Positions 38,432 through 51,479 are shown, counted from the first letter of the stretch. The stretch: DNA of 64,000 nt from Tethya wilhelma (GCA_964030475.1 CAXIPT010000028.1:124001-188000), one strand, 5' to 3'. The notes: generated from the sequence alone by a model not told the origin. Numbers and translations: made by a program.

Positions 38432-40874
38432 CTTTTAAGTTACAAACAACACATGCATGCATCTGTGTGCAATGGTATGTCACTAATAGTTTCTGCTGCC
38501 TGGGAATGTTGTGAAGCTGTGAATGAAGTGTGTGTTGAGTATTCACATGCATTCACTATAAATGAACCTGCTGAATCAGAGTAGCTAATCATGAATCCTG
38601 CACACACACACACACACACACACATGCTAAATTGATGCTCCTCTTGAATGCATACATGTGGTGGCTACCTGTGGTCAACTTGTACCACACACTTGCAGAG
38701 TCACATGTACCACATTACCTGAAGGTACATGGTCTGCAAATTCCCCTTACCTAGTGAGTTTGTTTAGTATATTTCCCCTATAAGTGGCCAGCTGACCAAA
38801 ATGTACTAAGTATGGAACTTTATTATCATTACTTCAGTGCAGTTTTGCATGTGCCTGCATAATGGTGGATATTTTCCCCCTTTATCATTTTGTTAGATAA
38901 AATCTCTCTAGTTACTATTACAGCCAATAGTTTTGTTCATTTTCCCCACATGGTTTGTTTGATTTTGTGTGACCTTCGACATATCACATGCCTGTCATAC
39001 ATAAGGTCAACTAGTACAAAGAAGAGGTCGCGATAATTTTGCAGGATTTGTTAGCCAGGCTTTCCATAAAATTTTCTTCATGTTTATCATGCTTGATGTA
39101 ATGAATGCATAAGTATTGTTTATTACAAATTTTAAACTTTCAAAATATTTATATTGTGCATGTAACTGTTAAATGTTTAGATTAGGAAAATATCATCTGC
39201 ACACTAAACTATACAAAATTGGAAAAGAATGCCATTCAGAGCATATAAGGAACTACTGACCCCAAAGAGTCTACTTCGTGCATATTTCATGAGTGTGAGA
39301 TGCTGCTCGTGTATTATGCATGCCACCATTTGCTGTCACCTGCTTATCAGGTGAATACTACAACACATTCCATTGAGTTGCTAAGGGCCTGGTTGGGTCA
39401 TGCACACATGAGGTGGGTGTTGCCTCAGTTTGGCGGGCTGTTTTGTCTTTGTACAAAACGTGAATCTCTCTGACCAATCAAAATCTGTCATGAATATCAT
39501 GACTTGGAGATCGATATCACAGCGCATGCGTACTGTAGTCAACAGAGTGTTTTGGTAACATCAGCCCGCCAAGAAAATCTGATAAGGCTCTCAAACACTC
39601 CCTTGCCTTCTCTCCTGACACACACTGTGAAGATATTCATGCATTTCTTCCTGGATCCTCTCTCTGGGACAGGTGCTGACCTCCTCCCCATTTCTGTAAA
39701 CCAGCTGAGATGTGTTGAATCATACAGCATCTACATCATACATGCATGCACTCTGTCATTGTGGTTAGACACTGGTGTGTTGCTAGCATTCTCTGGACAA
39801 GTTTAAGAATAATGGAGAAGGGACGATAGAATAAACTTGTGGTCAAGTATTGTGCATTGTGTTTGGGTTTTAATTGTTTACTTGATAGGTAGTTTAAATT
39901 TTGAACATTCTGATTCTGGAGGAGATAGGGAGGCTTCAGTGAATACAATGTAGTATTGTTGTGGTGGTGCAGTTGATCCAATATTCCATCCCACCTCAAT
40001 CAACTGCCCATACTATAGTACATTTGAGTTATAGTTAATAAGCACCCTCACAACTTTTGAGATTAAGTTGTTTGCATCATGCAATTGCTAGCTAGATTTG
40101 TTGAAGTATGTATAAATTTTTTTACCAGAATGCTAGTCATCACCGATTGCTGCACATTAAACTCTTTGGATTTCCACTGCTGTCATGGCGGCATTCTTTC
40201 TTTATGTCTATATTCGCAAATTTATACTTAAATTTGGGATCACATTTTTAAGAAAAAATTTCATTTGGTTTTGGGGTTATACAGTACACATGATTATTAT
40301 ACACCTGTGTTATCTGTACAAAACAAAGGAGATACAAAACGTGCACAATGAACAACAATAGACAAAATCTTCCAAAAAGTTAACAAAAATAATTTGTAGA
40401 GACATCGTTTCAACTTTGATAATACAAATTAAAGTCTTAAGTTGACAATTCAATAGATACACAAAAAAAAGTTGGGACAATACAAAAAAAATAACACAAA
40501 GAATAATGCAAAGAAAATTGATACAAAAACTTAAATGATTATATTAAAACTTGCAATAATTTTTTATTGTTGTTAACAGTAACATAATAATTGATTCTGG
40601 TGTATTTCACACGAGTTACGAACATACAAAAAGGACAGAAAAATGTTGACCTGATTCTAATCATGTGTGCAGATCATTATGTACACTGATACACATACAC
40701 ACACTATTGCGCACACACACTCACACAATACTCACTACACACAATCATACCATACAGGACTACGCTTAGATTGATCAATCGATAGGATAAGTTCCACTAC
40801 GAAAATACCTTATAAGTACCACCGAAAGTGCACTCTCAGTAATCAACAGTCACGGACGCAGATGGTCAAGTACG
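36275..40874. other. Long gene-free stretch between MCPH1 and the Sox gene
   Basis: About 4.6 kb with no ORF showing family features on either strand. It holds GT repeats (38239-38274, 38331-38432 with an N at 38373), a CA repeat (about 38600-38624), an inverted-repeat pair at 39430-39572, and long A-rich tracts near 40310-40560 that may belong to the Sox 3' untranslated region. Its size is unusual here and would suit regulatory DNA for the Sox gene. Confidence 0.55.
39430..39572. repeat. Short inverted-repeat pair, possible MITE remnant
   Basis: TTGGCGGGCTG at 39430-39440 and its exact complement CAGCCCGCCAA at 39562-39572 enclose 121 bases. The matching ends are only 11 bases and no target duplication was found. 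Confidence 0.35.
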
Positions 40875-42839
40875 CTAGTAGTAGAACGCCGGTGCTGTTT
40901 GACCTTCACGGATGTTGCCACTATTGGGTGCCATATCTGGTGAAGAGATGTTATTACTGTAGCTTGGTGACACGTATCCCACGTTCACTGGGCTGTACGA
41001 CCTCATTCTCTCGAGAGGGGGAGGGGGTGGGATACGAGACATCATTGGAGGGGCAGCCGTTCCTCCATTACTACTCTCTTGGTCACTGGATCCTAGACAG
41101 TTAGCTTTAGGATGGCTCAAATAGTTTGGTTGTGTCTCTTGAGCATGTGGAATGCTTCCACTATAGCTCTCACTGGAGGAAGGGTTGTTGGAGAATGAAG
41201 TGTATGTCATGGTGGGACTCTTAATGGTGGTCGTGTTCGATGTGGTGTAGACGTAGGATGAGATGCCTTCCGACGTGGATGAGTACTGACGCATCCCGTA
41301 GCTGTGCTCACCGTGTTGATTGGAATTGGTCAGGTATTGGTTGTAAGATGGTGGAGAAGGAACGTAGCCACCTCCTACACCCAGCTGTGGATTCACTCTA
41401 CCTCCTTGGTGCATCATTGCAAACTCACTAGTACCAGCTCCACTTCTGTAGTCGATGATGGAACTTCTTCGCCTACCGTGGTGTTCAGGTGTGTGTGGTG
41501 GCTCTGCTGTGTTGTCCATCTCGTGAGCTTCGCTTCTGAAGATAGCTGGGGAGCCACTTGGCTCAACACACGGTGAAGTCAGTGGCCTATTGGACACTGT
41601 TGAGTTGTCAGAGCTGTGAGATTCTGTTCTAGTCATTGGCACTGATCGGCTGAATGTGTTCATTGGTGGTGATGGCAGGTAGGGAGAGCAGGGTGGTGTC
41701 TCCAGGTAGGGAACTGAATAGATATCGGTGGTGTGATTTGGAGGAGGAGATTCAAAGCTCAGCTGTCTGGCAGCACCTGGGATGTGAATGTGTGACTTGT
41801 CGGGAGGCGTAAAGTGTTGTGCAGAACTTTCTGAATCAGTCGGTGTAGTGACATTGTAAGAGAGTCCTTCGGAGTCGGTATGTGCCAGGCCTTCATTCTG
41901 ATCCGGCTTGTTGCAACTGGCATACCCAGCGACGAATGGTGAAGTAGCCATGTTGCCAGGTATTGAGTACATCCCAAATGATGGAGGTCCTCCATACAGT
42001 GTTGAGCCGTAGGAGTAGGCATAGGGTGGAATGTAGCTGGTATGAGGAGACATTGAGTTCATATACCTGTAGGGATAACAATAGCTGCTGTTTCGCTCAG
42101 CATGAACTGACATTGCACCAGTTTGATCTGAATTGAATGCCGATTGTTCACTGTTGGGATGCTGCAGCCCACTAAAAGGATTTCTGTAGATGTTGGGAGT
42201 TGCAGCAAAGTTTGGAGCAAATCCATGCATTTTGTGAGAGTCTTTTCCAAGAGCTGATCCAATGGTATTAGGGTCTGTTGCAACACGCAACTGGGGTGGA
42301 CCTGAGAGTGATTTCAGCCCTCCCAAGAATGCATTTCTACTGGCCAAATCAAACTTACGTCTCCTCGGCCTGTACTTGTAGTCAGGATGCTCCTCCATCA
42401 ATTTAGCTTTCAGTCTTTCCGCCTCTTGTCTATAAGGTAACTTGTCATCTTCCGTCATTGACTTCCACATCTGACCAAGCCGTTTGCTCAGCTCTGTGTT
42501 GTGCAGACGGGGTTCTCTCTCGGCTAGCCTCTTCCTCTCCACCGAAGACCAGACCATGAAAGCATTCATCGGACGTTTTATTCTTTTCGGTTTGCTGCTC
42601 CTAGATGACGAGCTCTTGTTGGATTTCTGATCTTGTTGCAGTTCAGGTTGCTCGTTGCCATCTTGTGCTTGAGGAGAAAGCGGCTCTGGTGAACTAACGG
42701 GTGCTTCACTGCCTTCTCGCTCGAAAGCGGGCTCTCGCTCCTCTCTGGTTGCAATCTTTTCCATTGCGGCGAACCCACCCAAGTGCTGATTTGTTGTCAC
42801 GGTTGGGGACCTGAGGCTGAGGCCGAAACTGACGTTCAA
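40875..42839 (-). CDS. Sox family HMG-box transcription factor (single exon)
   Basis: Uninterrupted 654-codon frame. The HMG box is at about residues 88-166: [84 protein letters not shown] is diagnostic of Sox proteins, which bend DNA at AACAAT-like sites. The box resembles groups C, E and F more than B, but the subgroup cannot be settled by eye. N terminal to it is an acidic Gln/Ser-rich part; C terminal is a long Ser/Pro/Tyr/Asn-rich region (for example [18 protein letters not shown]) typical of transactivation domains. The first Met (42839) is taken; MEKIATREE at 42764 is an alternative. The flanks are broad gene-free regions. Confidence 0.92.
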   Translation of the reverse strand: MNVSFGLSLRSPTVTTNQHLGGFAAMEKIATREEREPAFEREGSEAPVSSPEPLSPQAQDGNEQPELQQDQKSNKSSSSRSSKPKRIKRPMNAFMVWSSVERKRLAEREPRLHNTELSKRLGQMWKSMTEDDKLPYRQEAERLKAKLMEEHPDYKYRPRRRKFDLASRNAFLGGLKSLSGPPQLRVATDPNTIGSALGKDSHKMHGFAPNFAATPNIYRNPFSGLQHPNSEQSAFNSDQTGAMSVHAERNSSYCYPYRYMNSMSPHTSYIPPYAYSYGSTLYGGPPSFGMYSIPGNMATSPFVAGYASCNKPDQNEGLAHTDSEGLSYNVTTPTDSESSAQHFTPPDKSHIHIPGAARQLSFESPPPNHTTDIYSVPYLETPPCSPYLPSPPMNTFSRSVPMTRTESHSSDNSTVSNRPLTSPCVEPSGSPAIFRSEAHEMDNTAEPPHTPEHHGRRRSSIIDYRSGAGTSEFAMMHQGGRVNPQLGVGGGYVPSPPSYNQYLTNSNQHGEHSYGMRQYSSTSEGISSYVYTTSNTTTIKSPTMTYTSFSNNPSSSESYSGSIPHAQETQPNYLSHPKANCLGSSDQESSNGGTAAPPMMSRIPPPPPLERMRSYSPVNVGYVSPSYSNNISSPDMAPNSGNIREGQTAPAFYY

Positions 42840-43579
42840 TCAAGACAACAGTAGACTTAGACTCACATGTAATGTCAGTCATAGACTGGTTTCATCAAGA
42901 GACAATGGACAATCGCCTTCTTGAAGGTTTTGAGTGTATCTGTATGTCCTATTGTTGTAAAATTGTCGTTTTTATAGCATGATCTACCGACACTTTGTGG
43001 TATATTATTGATTGCGTATCATTTTGCTGGTTAATTTTGTGGTCAGTTTCTTAATTTTCCCGCCAAAAACCTGCGTGAAGTTCGTAATTCGTAATCATAC
43101 GCACGTACGCGCTCCTTGTGAATTTTTTTTTTTGAATATTAACTGCTGAAAAATGTGGAGAGAGCCTGGGAATAAGGTTACATGTTTGCAGTAATTACGT
43201 TCAACTGTGCAAGTGGATTATGCTATCTTCTTTTAGACTGGGAGAGAATAATACTCCAGCAGATACACACGCGCGCGTACGTACGTGAGATTTGCGTGTT
43301 GTTTACGTCATAGATAGAGACTTTCTCTACTATCTATGTTTACGTGGATATGGCCACATTGTTCATGAATCCAATAGGCTAACCAACCAGCCAGCTAGAT
43401 CATAACTCAAACAATTGTTTATAGCAAATAGTTATTATTATTATTATTGTCTGCACAATCTAACTACAATAGAAAAAGTGATACATATTCAGTGAAGAAG
43501 TGCACAGGAACACATCATTATGCATACAAAACTATCCATACACACTGAAGAGGACACTAATTCTACTGTTAGTCAAGTA
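42840..43579. other. Upstream region of the Sox gene with short repeats
   Basis: Presumed promoter and 5' leader of the Sox gene. It includes a half-copy of the CTGGGAATGAGG-type repeat end (about 43157-43185), a foldback at 43310-43340 (CATAGATAGAGA and its partner) and ACGCGCGCGTACGTACGT near 43270. No gene seen. Confidence 0.4.
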
Positions 43580-45268
43580 TCAGGGGTGCTAGCAGTTCCG
43601 TTAGATTGAGTCTTCCCTTCCTCTGACATTTTAGCAGCAATTTGAGACTCACATGCCTGCTGCAAGTACTGTCCTTTCAATGGTTTCTTTGCCATCATGA
43701 TCTGTACAGCTTCATCACATTTGAACCACCTCCGACTCCTATTGACTGTAAGAGAACAGGGAGACCATAATGGGAAGAAACGCTAAATGTAGATGATCAT
43801 ACCCAAGCATCCAAAAGGAATCCAACGTCTTTTTGACAGCCTACAACTAACACATACATATTTGGTTACTGTTAGGGGCAGATTTTGTTATAGTTATGGT
43901 CAACAATGCTCTTTCTGTGTCACCCCTTTAGACTGAACTACCAGCATAGGAAGGAAGTGGATTATCTACTAACCACCTATTGGAATTTTGTCCTTGCCTG
44001 TAAGCTGACAGGTGAGGTCAGTGATCTATCCACTTAAGGACATTCATGATGTTGATGACAACTCTTACATCGCAAATCAACCACTTACATTCTTTTCTTT
44101 CTTTCCAGTTGCTTGCTTCTTCTGTGACAACTAAAGTGTAGACTTCAGTGCGTGTCTTACGTTCATCATCCTACATGGTATAATATAGGATATAAAATTA
44201 TTAATGCACATGTGGTTGGTGAAAGAGTTCTATTGTCTAACAAAAGTTTAAAAATATGTACCAACTGAAAAGTTAACAGTAAAAAGTAAGTGTTAATCAC
44301 ATTAGAAGCTTCAGGACACATAATGTGTTTCTTGGGATGCCTATATATCTGGTATGATCCCTTTTACTCACAATTACCATAAACTGAATCCCTTGCCAGT
44401 TTGAGTGTTCTTATCCTACTATGGATCACCATTCTTTGATACTAACACACTACAGGCATACAATTGATTGAGTACAGATGGTTTATTTTGGGTGTTGATT
44501 GGTTTGCTACAACAATGGCATATGGTATTCGTTAGAGCTTTTCTTTAGTATCTCAACCAATAATCTTGAGTGGGTTTATCATGTAACTGAAGGTGTTTTT
44601 GACTCACACTAAAGCATCCAATATATTCCAGTATTTTACCATCAACTCCAGCCTGTACAAGGATAGACAGTGGTGATATACACCGGTCAAGGAATTATCA
44701 TGATATCTGATGTGTGTAATACAACTAATAGAGTATAACAATTTGAAACTGAAACAAAGCAGTACAGATATTGTTGTTATAATGATCTGCTGACTAAATA
44801 CTTCAGGATTGACGACCCTTACCTACCAAAGGAGGATACAGCTTTTAGAGTTGACGACCATTACCCGACTTACCTCTTCCAATGCTTCTCTAAGAGCAGT
44901 TTTATCAGCTGCTTCATTTGGTTCAAGACCTCCTCCAGGGATACTCCAATCATCCTCATTTCGGCTACTTATCATAAGCACCTTCAAAAACAAAATATTT
45001 AGCACTTCAGCTTGAAATAGCTAGCCTGTACTACCATGTCACTACTGAAAAAGAAAAAAAAAACAAACAGACTTACCTCTTGTTTAGTGGCATCTTTGAA
45101 ACAAACACTGTCTGCCCTTAGCCTGTAGCCATCTTTGTCAAACACCCTTGTAGTATTTGAGTAGTCTTTGTTTTTCTTCTTCTTTGGTGTAGGTTGAACA
45201 CTAGCCACTGCAGTCATACCACACACAGGCGATTTGTTGAGAAGTATTTTTATAGGGAGCACTGGCAA
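43580..45268 (-). CDS. Diphosphoinositol polyphosphate phosphohydrolase (Nudix)
   Basis: Exons near 45268-45078, 44981-44870, 44652-44610, 44173-44100 and 43745-43580 splice to a DIPP-type protein related to animal NUDT3/NUDT4. These enzymes cleave the beta-phosphate of inositol pyrophosphates and hydrolyse dinucleoside polyphosphates in the cytosol. Visible are VFDKDGYRLRADSVCF, VLMISSRNEDDWSIPGGGLE and the Nudix box formed across exons: GGLEPNE, then a seven-residue spacer, then REALEEAGV, matching G-x5-E-x7-REUXEEXGU. Then come DGKILEYIGCFS, TEVYTLVVTEEASNWKERKE and SRRWFKCDEAVQIMMAKKPL, ending TASTPDT before TGA. The N-terminal extension contains a KKKKNK stretch; the start could be 45268 or the MTAVASV Met near 45217. 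All catalytic residues of the box are present. Confidence 0.88.
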
Positions 45269-46536
45269 GTTTCTTTAATGTAAGACTTTGAATAGCGTCC
45301 TTGCTGCCTACAAAAAGCTAGAATGAACATGATTTTTATGAAATAAAAATGGTTGTTAGAAAGTATTGCAAAAAGGAAAAATAAAATTCCACACCTTGTT
45401 GCATAAACATCAATGCAATAAAAATAGCCAACATGAGGCTGTTCTATATTTAGAATGCTAATTCATAGATAGTAGAGCCTCTACTATATATCTATGGTTA
45501 ATTACACCAATTATCAGGGTCAACTCTCAAAAGTTTAATCGATACCAATTAATTGATGTTGATACCTTATCAGGTCTAAGTATGCTCTTAGAACTAAATA
45601 AAAACTCACAACTGCACAGCACATTAGGCCACAATATTTACAGAACACATCCTGGTACAAAAATGGACTCAACTATTCACCTTCTTCACAAACCATGTTG
45701 ACCTATATAGCACATGTTAAACTTGTGTCATTCATAAGGGCTGAACACGTACACATTAATAGTGTACTCGTACTGCACAAGATCACCAACCGATAGGCGA
45801 TAATAAAAAAAAAACAACAGTTTTAGGTATTGGTACAACTGACATAGACACAAGGCACTTTTTTTCGTGTAATTATCATATATCCCACTGGCACATGTCA
45901 AGAATGTGCAGAACATGTGCAAACACAACCACACAATAGTTCAGAACACACCACACTGTTCTCTTTAACACAGGCGGGAAAAAAAAAAAAAGAGAGAAAA
46001 ATCATCAAGATCAAATTATGACAATTATCGAAATTCTAGCCACATGGCATGACGCATACTATTATAGTTGTGAGGTAAATAGATGTCAGTGGTTTACTTT
46101 TAATAGGGCTGAAATAGTAACCAAAAACATCCTCAACTTGCATTTTGGTAATAGAACCATCAGGCATATTGAGGATACCATAAGAAATATATACATGAAT
46201 GGTCAAGATAGATTATATAAAAGTAGATGCAAGTTGAAAGTACCATTAAAGGTACTCTTCCTGACGTCAAACTCACTTGAAATATTTTTGTCCAGTTAGG
46301 GATATATGTTGTTTGATGAGCACAGTCACTCAGTCGGTAGACAGCAGCGTGCTAGCCAGACTCTCGCACACACAAGGAGAGAGAGTCTGGTGGAGGCGCT
46401 TGGCTATTTCTTCACTTCTCGTTCACGTTGCTTCTAGAATGTGAGAAAGAGGGGCGGGGTCAAGCTCATATGAACCACACCTACGACGATTCGCCCCGCC
46501 CCTTGGTGTGGTTGTCACAGCAACCAAGAAATAAAG
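45269..46536. other. Spacer between divergent Nudix and RSPH10B-like genes
   Basis: AT-rich and without a convincing ORF. It has a foldback at about 45469-45502 (CATAGATAGTAGAG with its partner) and an inverted pair CCAGACTCTC / GAGAGTCTGG at about 46358-46392. Just upstream of 46537 is a GC-rich CCCCGCCCC patch that may be the RSPH10B-like promoter. Confidence 0.45.
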
Positions 46537-47959
46537 ATGGCTGCAGTAGATACCATTTTGGAAGAAGACCATGGAGAAGAGGAAGAAATGGCAGCCATAG
46601 AGGTTGAAGAGGCTATGGATGCTGTATCCTCAGTACTCATGAACATTGCAGAGCAGCGTAGAATTGCTTATTGTCGTTCATCAATAAGACTGGTTTCAAG
46701 TGTAGAGAATAAGTACCCTCTTGCTGATACCATCATGAGGAGGTATGCACCATTGTGTCTACACTCATTACAATATTGAGCATTGAGGAACCAAAAAATA
46801 TATATTTCCAATCTAGTTCTACAGGTGCAAAGGTCAATGGGAACCTGGAGGGTCCTGGAAGTGCAGAGTTCAATGATGGACACACCTATGAGGTATGCGG
46901 CTATAAAAAGCATACTAAAGATTCAGATTGCAACAGTGTACCTGTCACCTATGCTTTGAAATGTCCAGGGTGTCTTTCACAATGGAGTAATGCATGGCAA
47001 AGGAACGTACACATGGAAGGATGGAGTTGTGTATGAGGTATGTTTCACTGATTACTTGTGTTTGGTTGCTGTATATGGTACATGGTGGCATATGTATAGG
47101 GAGACTTTACAAATTGTAAATTAACTGGAGTTGGAAAGTACACTTGGTCTGATGGAAGGTAAATTGAAACAGTGTAAACTATTTAGTAGCAGACTAATTT
47201 ATAACCAGATCAATATTCCCCTATGCTTTGGGTTCTCAGTACCTATTCTGGTGATGTTGTGGACAGTCTGCGTCACGGGCAAGGAGTGTACCACTCATCG
47301 AGTACGGGGGCCACGTTCAGTGGACAGTGGGAGAGGGGGATGAGACATGGACGAGGGAAACTGGTGTACGATAACGAGGATGAGAGTTACTATGATGGAG
47401 AGTGGGTGGAGAATCAACAGGAGGGCTATGGAGTGAGGAGATANCCAGGGTGTCTTTCACAATGGGGTAATGCATGGCAAAGGAACGTACACATGGAAGG
47501 ATGGAGTTGTGTATGAGGTATGTTTCACTGATTGCTTGTGTTTGGTTGCTGTATATGGTACATCGTGGCATATGTAGGGAGACTTTACAAATTGTAAATT
47601 AACTGGAGTTGGAAAGTACACTTGGTCTGATGGAAGGTAAATTGAAACAGTGTAAACTATTTTAATAGCAGACTAACCAGATCAATATTCCCTTATGCTT
47701 TGGGTTCTCAGTACCTATTCTGGTGATGTTGTGGACAGTCTGCGTCACGGGCAAGGAGTGTACCACTCATCGAGTACGGGGGCCACGTTCAGTGGACAGT
47801 GGGAGAGGGGGATGAGACATGGACGAGGGAAACTGGTGTACGATAGCGAGGATGAGAGTTACTATGATGGAGAGTGGGTGGATAATCAACAGGAGGGCTA
47901 TGGAGTGAGGAGATATAGGTACAGGATAGGATCAGAATGCACACATGTAATGTCACAAT

Positions 47960-48002
<43 letters not shown>

Positions 48003-50622
48003 ACACACACACACACACACACATGTGCTCAGATCTGGCAATGTATATGAGGGTAATTGGCATCTTAATGAACGTCATGGTGATGGTACCATGTACTGGT
48101 ATGACAGATGTGAACAATACAGTGGACAATGGGTTAATGGTATTCAACATGGCCACGGAGAACACATCTGGATCATTGACAGAAATGACAATGCACAAGT
48201 TAGTAAATTCCATAGCTACCTTGTTTCATTGTCGATGCTTTCTTTTTGTTCCACTGTTTTTCAGTATCCAATATGCAATCGCTATGTTGGAGATTGGAAG
48301 AATGGAGCCAGAGAAGGCAATGGCACTTTCTACTATGCAAAGTGAGCCATCATTTGGTGAAATGACAAGCATAATAATGACACTAATAAATTATAATAAT
48401 TTTTATATTGTCTGCTCAACTAATTTGTTTTAAAGTGGGGCAGTGTATACCGGAGAGTGGCTCAACAATCAGAAACATGGGCGAGGCAAGTTTGTTGCAC
48501 AGAGTGGACAAGTGTTTGAAGGGAGGTTCCAGTACGACAGGATGGTAGGGGGAGCTCTACAGGCCGGCAGGGATGAGGGAGGACTGGTGAGACCAAAGAC
48601 ACCACTTGGTAGCTTGATAGGTGAGCACAGTTTGTATAGCCTCATTCCCTGGTGGCTGTTTCCTTGTGAATATTTTCTTATTTTCTAAGAAAATATCCAC
48701 AAAGGAGGAGCCTGGCAATGAGGTTGCTATTTACATGGATGACTGAGAACCCCCTATATGATATAATTATTATGTGCTACATGGTCCATGTATGTATGTA
48801 TGTATATAAAGGTGACATTGATCACTCTGACTTGGCTGCCGGTGGTTCGATCACTGAGAAGTTCAACCTTGAGATTAGCAGGCTCCTTCCTCCAAGCACA
48901 GACACACAGCACGAGCTGAGGCAGGTTCACTGTGTACTGCTCAGATACATCACCCAACTCAAGAAGATCTACCACTTCTACAGGTACAACATCATCCTCT
49001 CTGCTAGCTATATATAGCACCACCGATATATGCTAGCACACATACCGGCGGGTGTTGATGTATATACAATGTCCTTATTCATTGCACACCTGCAGCTCAT
49101 TAGGTACAGAGTCCAGATTTGTTGCTAAGGGTGCTGCTCCCAGTGAAAAAGGCAGGGTTATGATAAAAATGCAGTTTTGGAGGCTGCTCAAGGATTGCAA
49201 GATTCATCACCTTGGTTTGACACTCTTTGACACCGATACAATCATTGGTGTGTTCCTTTCATGTACAATCATTTTAGCTATCTCAAATTATTAATTCCAG
49301 TTGTGTGTGTCATTTTCAGATCCAAAGCTGTCCAGCCATGATCCATCCAAGTCCTTCCTAATGAGAGAATTTCTACAAGCACTAGTATTTCTGGGACACC
49401 ACATTTACAATGAGAAAGAGAAACGGTATACTATTTTATTCACTATAGACTTTAGCTACATATGTCAGCATTCACACTGACATGTCGACACTGCATTCAT
49501 TGATGGTACTCAGGGACAAGCAGTTGTGTTGGTGTCTCTCTGAGTTGCTCTCAACTCACATCCTACCTAAGGCTTGTTCAGTGGGAGGGATACTCTATAC
49601 TCAACCAGTGGAGCTTACTCAGTTGGCACTCAGTTACAAGTTGAATCTGTGGGACCTTTACCAGAGCATTGCTCAAAACAAGGTAAATAATTTCGAGACT
49701 GAACAATAATTTAGCAGATGGATGTATTAATGGTTTGCTCATTTGTTTTGTATTTCAGCCTCTGGGTGATAAACAGACTGTGAATTTGAGGGACATTATG
49801 CTTCTGCTGAAGGTATATACAATCCACTATATAGAATGAATACTGTAGCAGCGATCTTCCTGTTGCCTTTACACAGAACTGTGACCTGGTGACATTGACG
49901 TTGGATGCTAGTGCCATAGTGAAGATACTAGTGGATGACAACCCTGAGGCTGTGGATGAGCACGACTACAACCTAGAGATAGAGGTATATGTTGCTGTGA
50001 TGGTAGCCAAGGTGGAGTCCCACGTCATAACATGTTATCTTGTACTCCTTATAGGTTACATTCTTGGAGTTCTATGAAGCCTTGCTGGAGTGTGCCATCC
50101 AGTGGTACAATGGTGAGGAACACCAGCAACTCCAACGCCAGGCCTCTCAGGAGAAGATCACTGCAGTGATAGTGACCGTGACAGATGAGAACAACCCCAC
50201 TGCTGAAGAAGTAAGTACCATACAGAGAACTGGTCATCAGTCAGCACCCTACTATATTACCCAATAATGTCTTAGGTTCACTTGACTGTACTGTATTTAT
50301 GTTGATTCGTTTTCAGGTTATTAGTGAGGTTGATCGTGAATCGGTTGGTGTTGCTGGAATACCATCCACACGTACATCTTCAAATTGTACTTCTAACACT
50401 CCTGAGAGAAATGAGGACCAGACTAGCAACTGTGACGATGAGTCGGCTGTTGAAGACAGTATTTCAGGGGGTGAGGGTGGTGAGGAGGAGGCTGGCAGTG
50501 TTGAGAGTAGCGGAGGAGATCTAGACTCCAAGATACTCTTGGCAGGTGTGAATGTGCAACAATGGAAGGACATGCTAGAGACATTCTTTGTTGAACATCT
50601 CTTCTCTAAATCATCACACTAA
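46537..50622 (+). CDS. RSPH10B: RSPH10B-like MORN-repeat radial spoke protein
   Basis: Starts MAAVDTILEEDHGEEEEMAA. A run of MORN repeats encoded over about eight exons follows: GVFHNGVMHGKGTYTWKDG, GDFTNCKLTGVGKYTWSDG, YSGDVVDSLRHGQGVYHSS, FSGQWERGMRHGRGKLVYD, YDGEWVENQQEGYGVRRY, YEGNWHLNERHGDGTMYWY, YSGQWVNGIQHGHGEHIW, YVGDWKNGAREGNGTFYY, YTGEWLNNQKHGRGKFVA. The C-terminal half is helical: REFLQALVFLGHHIYNEKEK, LCWCLSELLSTHILPKACSV, VTFLEFYEALLECAIQWYNG, and an acidic Ser-rich end LFSKSSH. This layout fits the radial spoke head component of motile cilia; the symbol rests on architecture and recalled similarity. About 480 bases carrying three MORN exons occur twice around an N at 47444, an assembly duplication, so the real repeat number is lower than a naive reading gives. 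Confidence 0.8.
46963..47443. repeat. Assembly duplication, copy 1 of MORN exons
   Basis: About 480 bases, from CCAGGGTGTCTTTCACAATG to GTGAGGAGATA, repeated at 47445-47924 with allele-like differences (GGAGTAATG versus GGGGTAATG, GATAACGAG versus GATAGCGAG, small intron indels). The N at 47444 is the join. Confidence 0.88.
47445..47924. repeat. Assembly duplication, copy 2 of MORN exons
   Basis: Partner of 46963-47443. Only this copy continues into the following exons, with a CT repeat (47965-47997) and a CA repeat (48004-48022) in the next intron. Confidence 0.88.
48637..48724. repeat. Compact foldback element in RSPH10B-like intron
   Basis: The ends TAGCCTCATTCC and GGCAATGAGG resemble those of the 16696-16965 element. 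The centre is a near-perfect palindrome (ATATTTTCTTA facing TAAGAAAATAT). About 88 bases; RNA would fold into one long hairpin. Confidence 0.55.
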
Positions 50623-50635
50623 TAATTTAATGTTG

Positions 50636-50670
<35 letters not shown>

Positions 50671-50912
50671 TATATACACACATACACATTATTTATGCCA
50701 TGTATTGCATCAGTAACAAATGATACTTATATATCATGAACAAAATGAAGTAATAATTATAAATATTGGCACAAATAAATAATATGAAAATAATAATTAA
50801 AAATTATTACAGGAACGACCATACCAAATGATGCCAAGATTGCATGATGTGAATGCATACAGTATGATGATATTGTCATTTTGTTCAATATGGGTGATGA
50901 TTTTCAAGTCTG
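50623..50912. other. 3' region of RSPH10B-like gene
   Basis: A CA repeat (50638-50666) is followed by very AT-rich DNA; probably 3' untranslated sequence. No gene seen. Confidence 0.4.
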
Positions 50913-51169
50913 TGCAGTTGATGTAGTTGTTGCTACACCAGGCTTCACTGGCCGAGTTCTCTTGTCACAGTATGAGTCTATGATTGTCACTCCAAGGATC
51001 AGGAAACCCTATTTCAAGATGCAGGTGTTAAAGTGCAATGACATCGTGCATGTGTATGTACGATCTTATTATAATTATTGTACATATACACACACCTCAG
51101 CCAATAAAACTTCTCCAAACAGCTGTGAATAAAATAATCAAAGTTAATAATTACAATTATAATAACATG

Positions 51170-51263
<94 letters not shown>

Positions 51264-51479
51264 NATAGTGGGATCGGGTCGAGCAGACGTGTGATGGGTG
51301 AGGGTGGTGATGGGAGAGGGTGTGAGGGTGTGATGAGTGACGTCTCGGACTATGGTGCCGATACTCTCTCACTCTCTTCAATGTCTCTCTCGAGCTGTTC
51401 TGTTGCTTCGGAGATTTTGAAGAAAGCTCGCGACAGGAGGGATAACTTCTGGGCTCGACCCCGTGTGGCAGCTACCTAG
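50913..51479 (+). CDS. Two orphan exons, protein unrecognised
   Basis: A possible exon at about 50913-51024 (acceptor TGTGCAG) reads VDVVVATPGFTGRVLLSQYE then SMIVTPRIRKPYFKMQ, with a donor GTGTTA. After a CA repeat with an N (51264) another open segment runs MGEGGDGRGCEGVMSDVSDY, then SLSSMSLSSCSVASEILKKA and RDRRDNFWARPRVAAT before TAG at 51477-51479. The acidic and Ser-rich stretch and the basic SEILKKARDRRDNFW end look like a genuine C terminus. The two exons may not belong together: the N interrupts them and the following N pair at 51620-51621 suggests a patchwork join. They may be the 3' end of a gene whose body is elsewhere. Confidence 0.3.
51173..51263. repeat. CA microsatellite ending at N
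   Basis: Pure CA for about 90 bases, ending at the N at 51264 between the two orphan exons. A GA repeat of about 70 bases (51622-51696) follows the next N pair. Confidence 0.9.

Noticed and set aside
41304..41576. Plus-strand ORFs inside the Sox gene
   Set aside because: Frame shadows of the 654-codon Sox reading frame, which carries a full HMG box.
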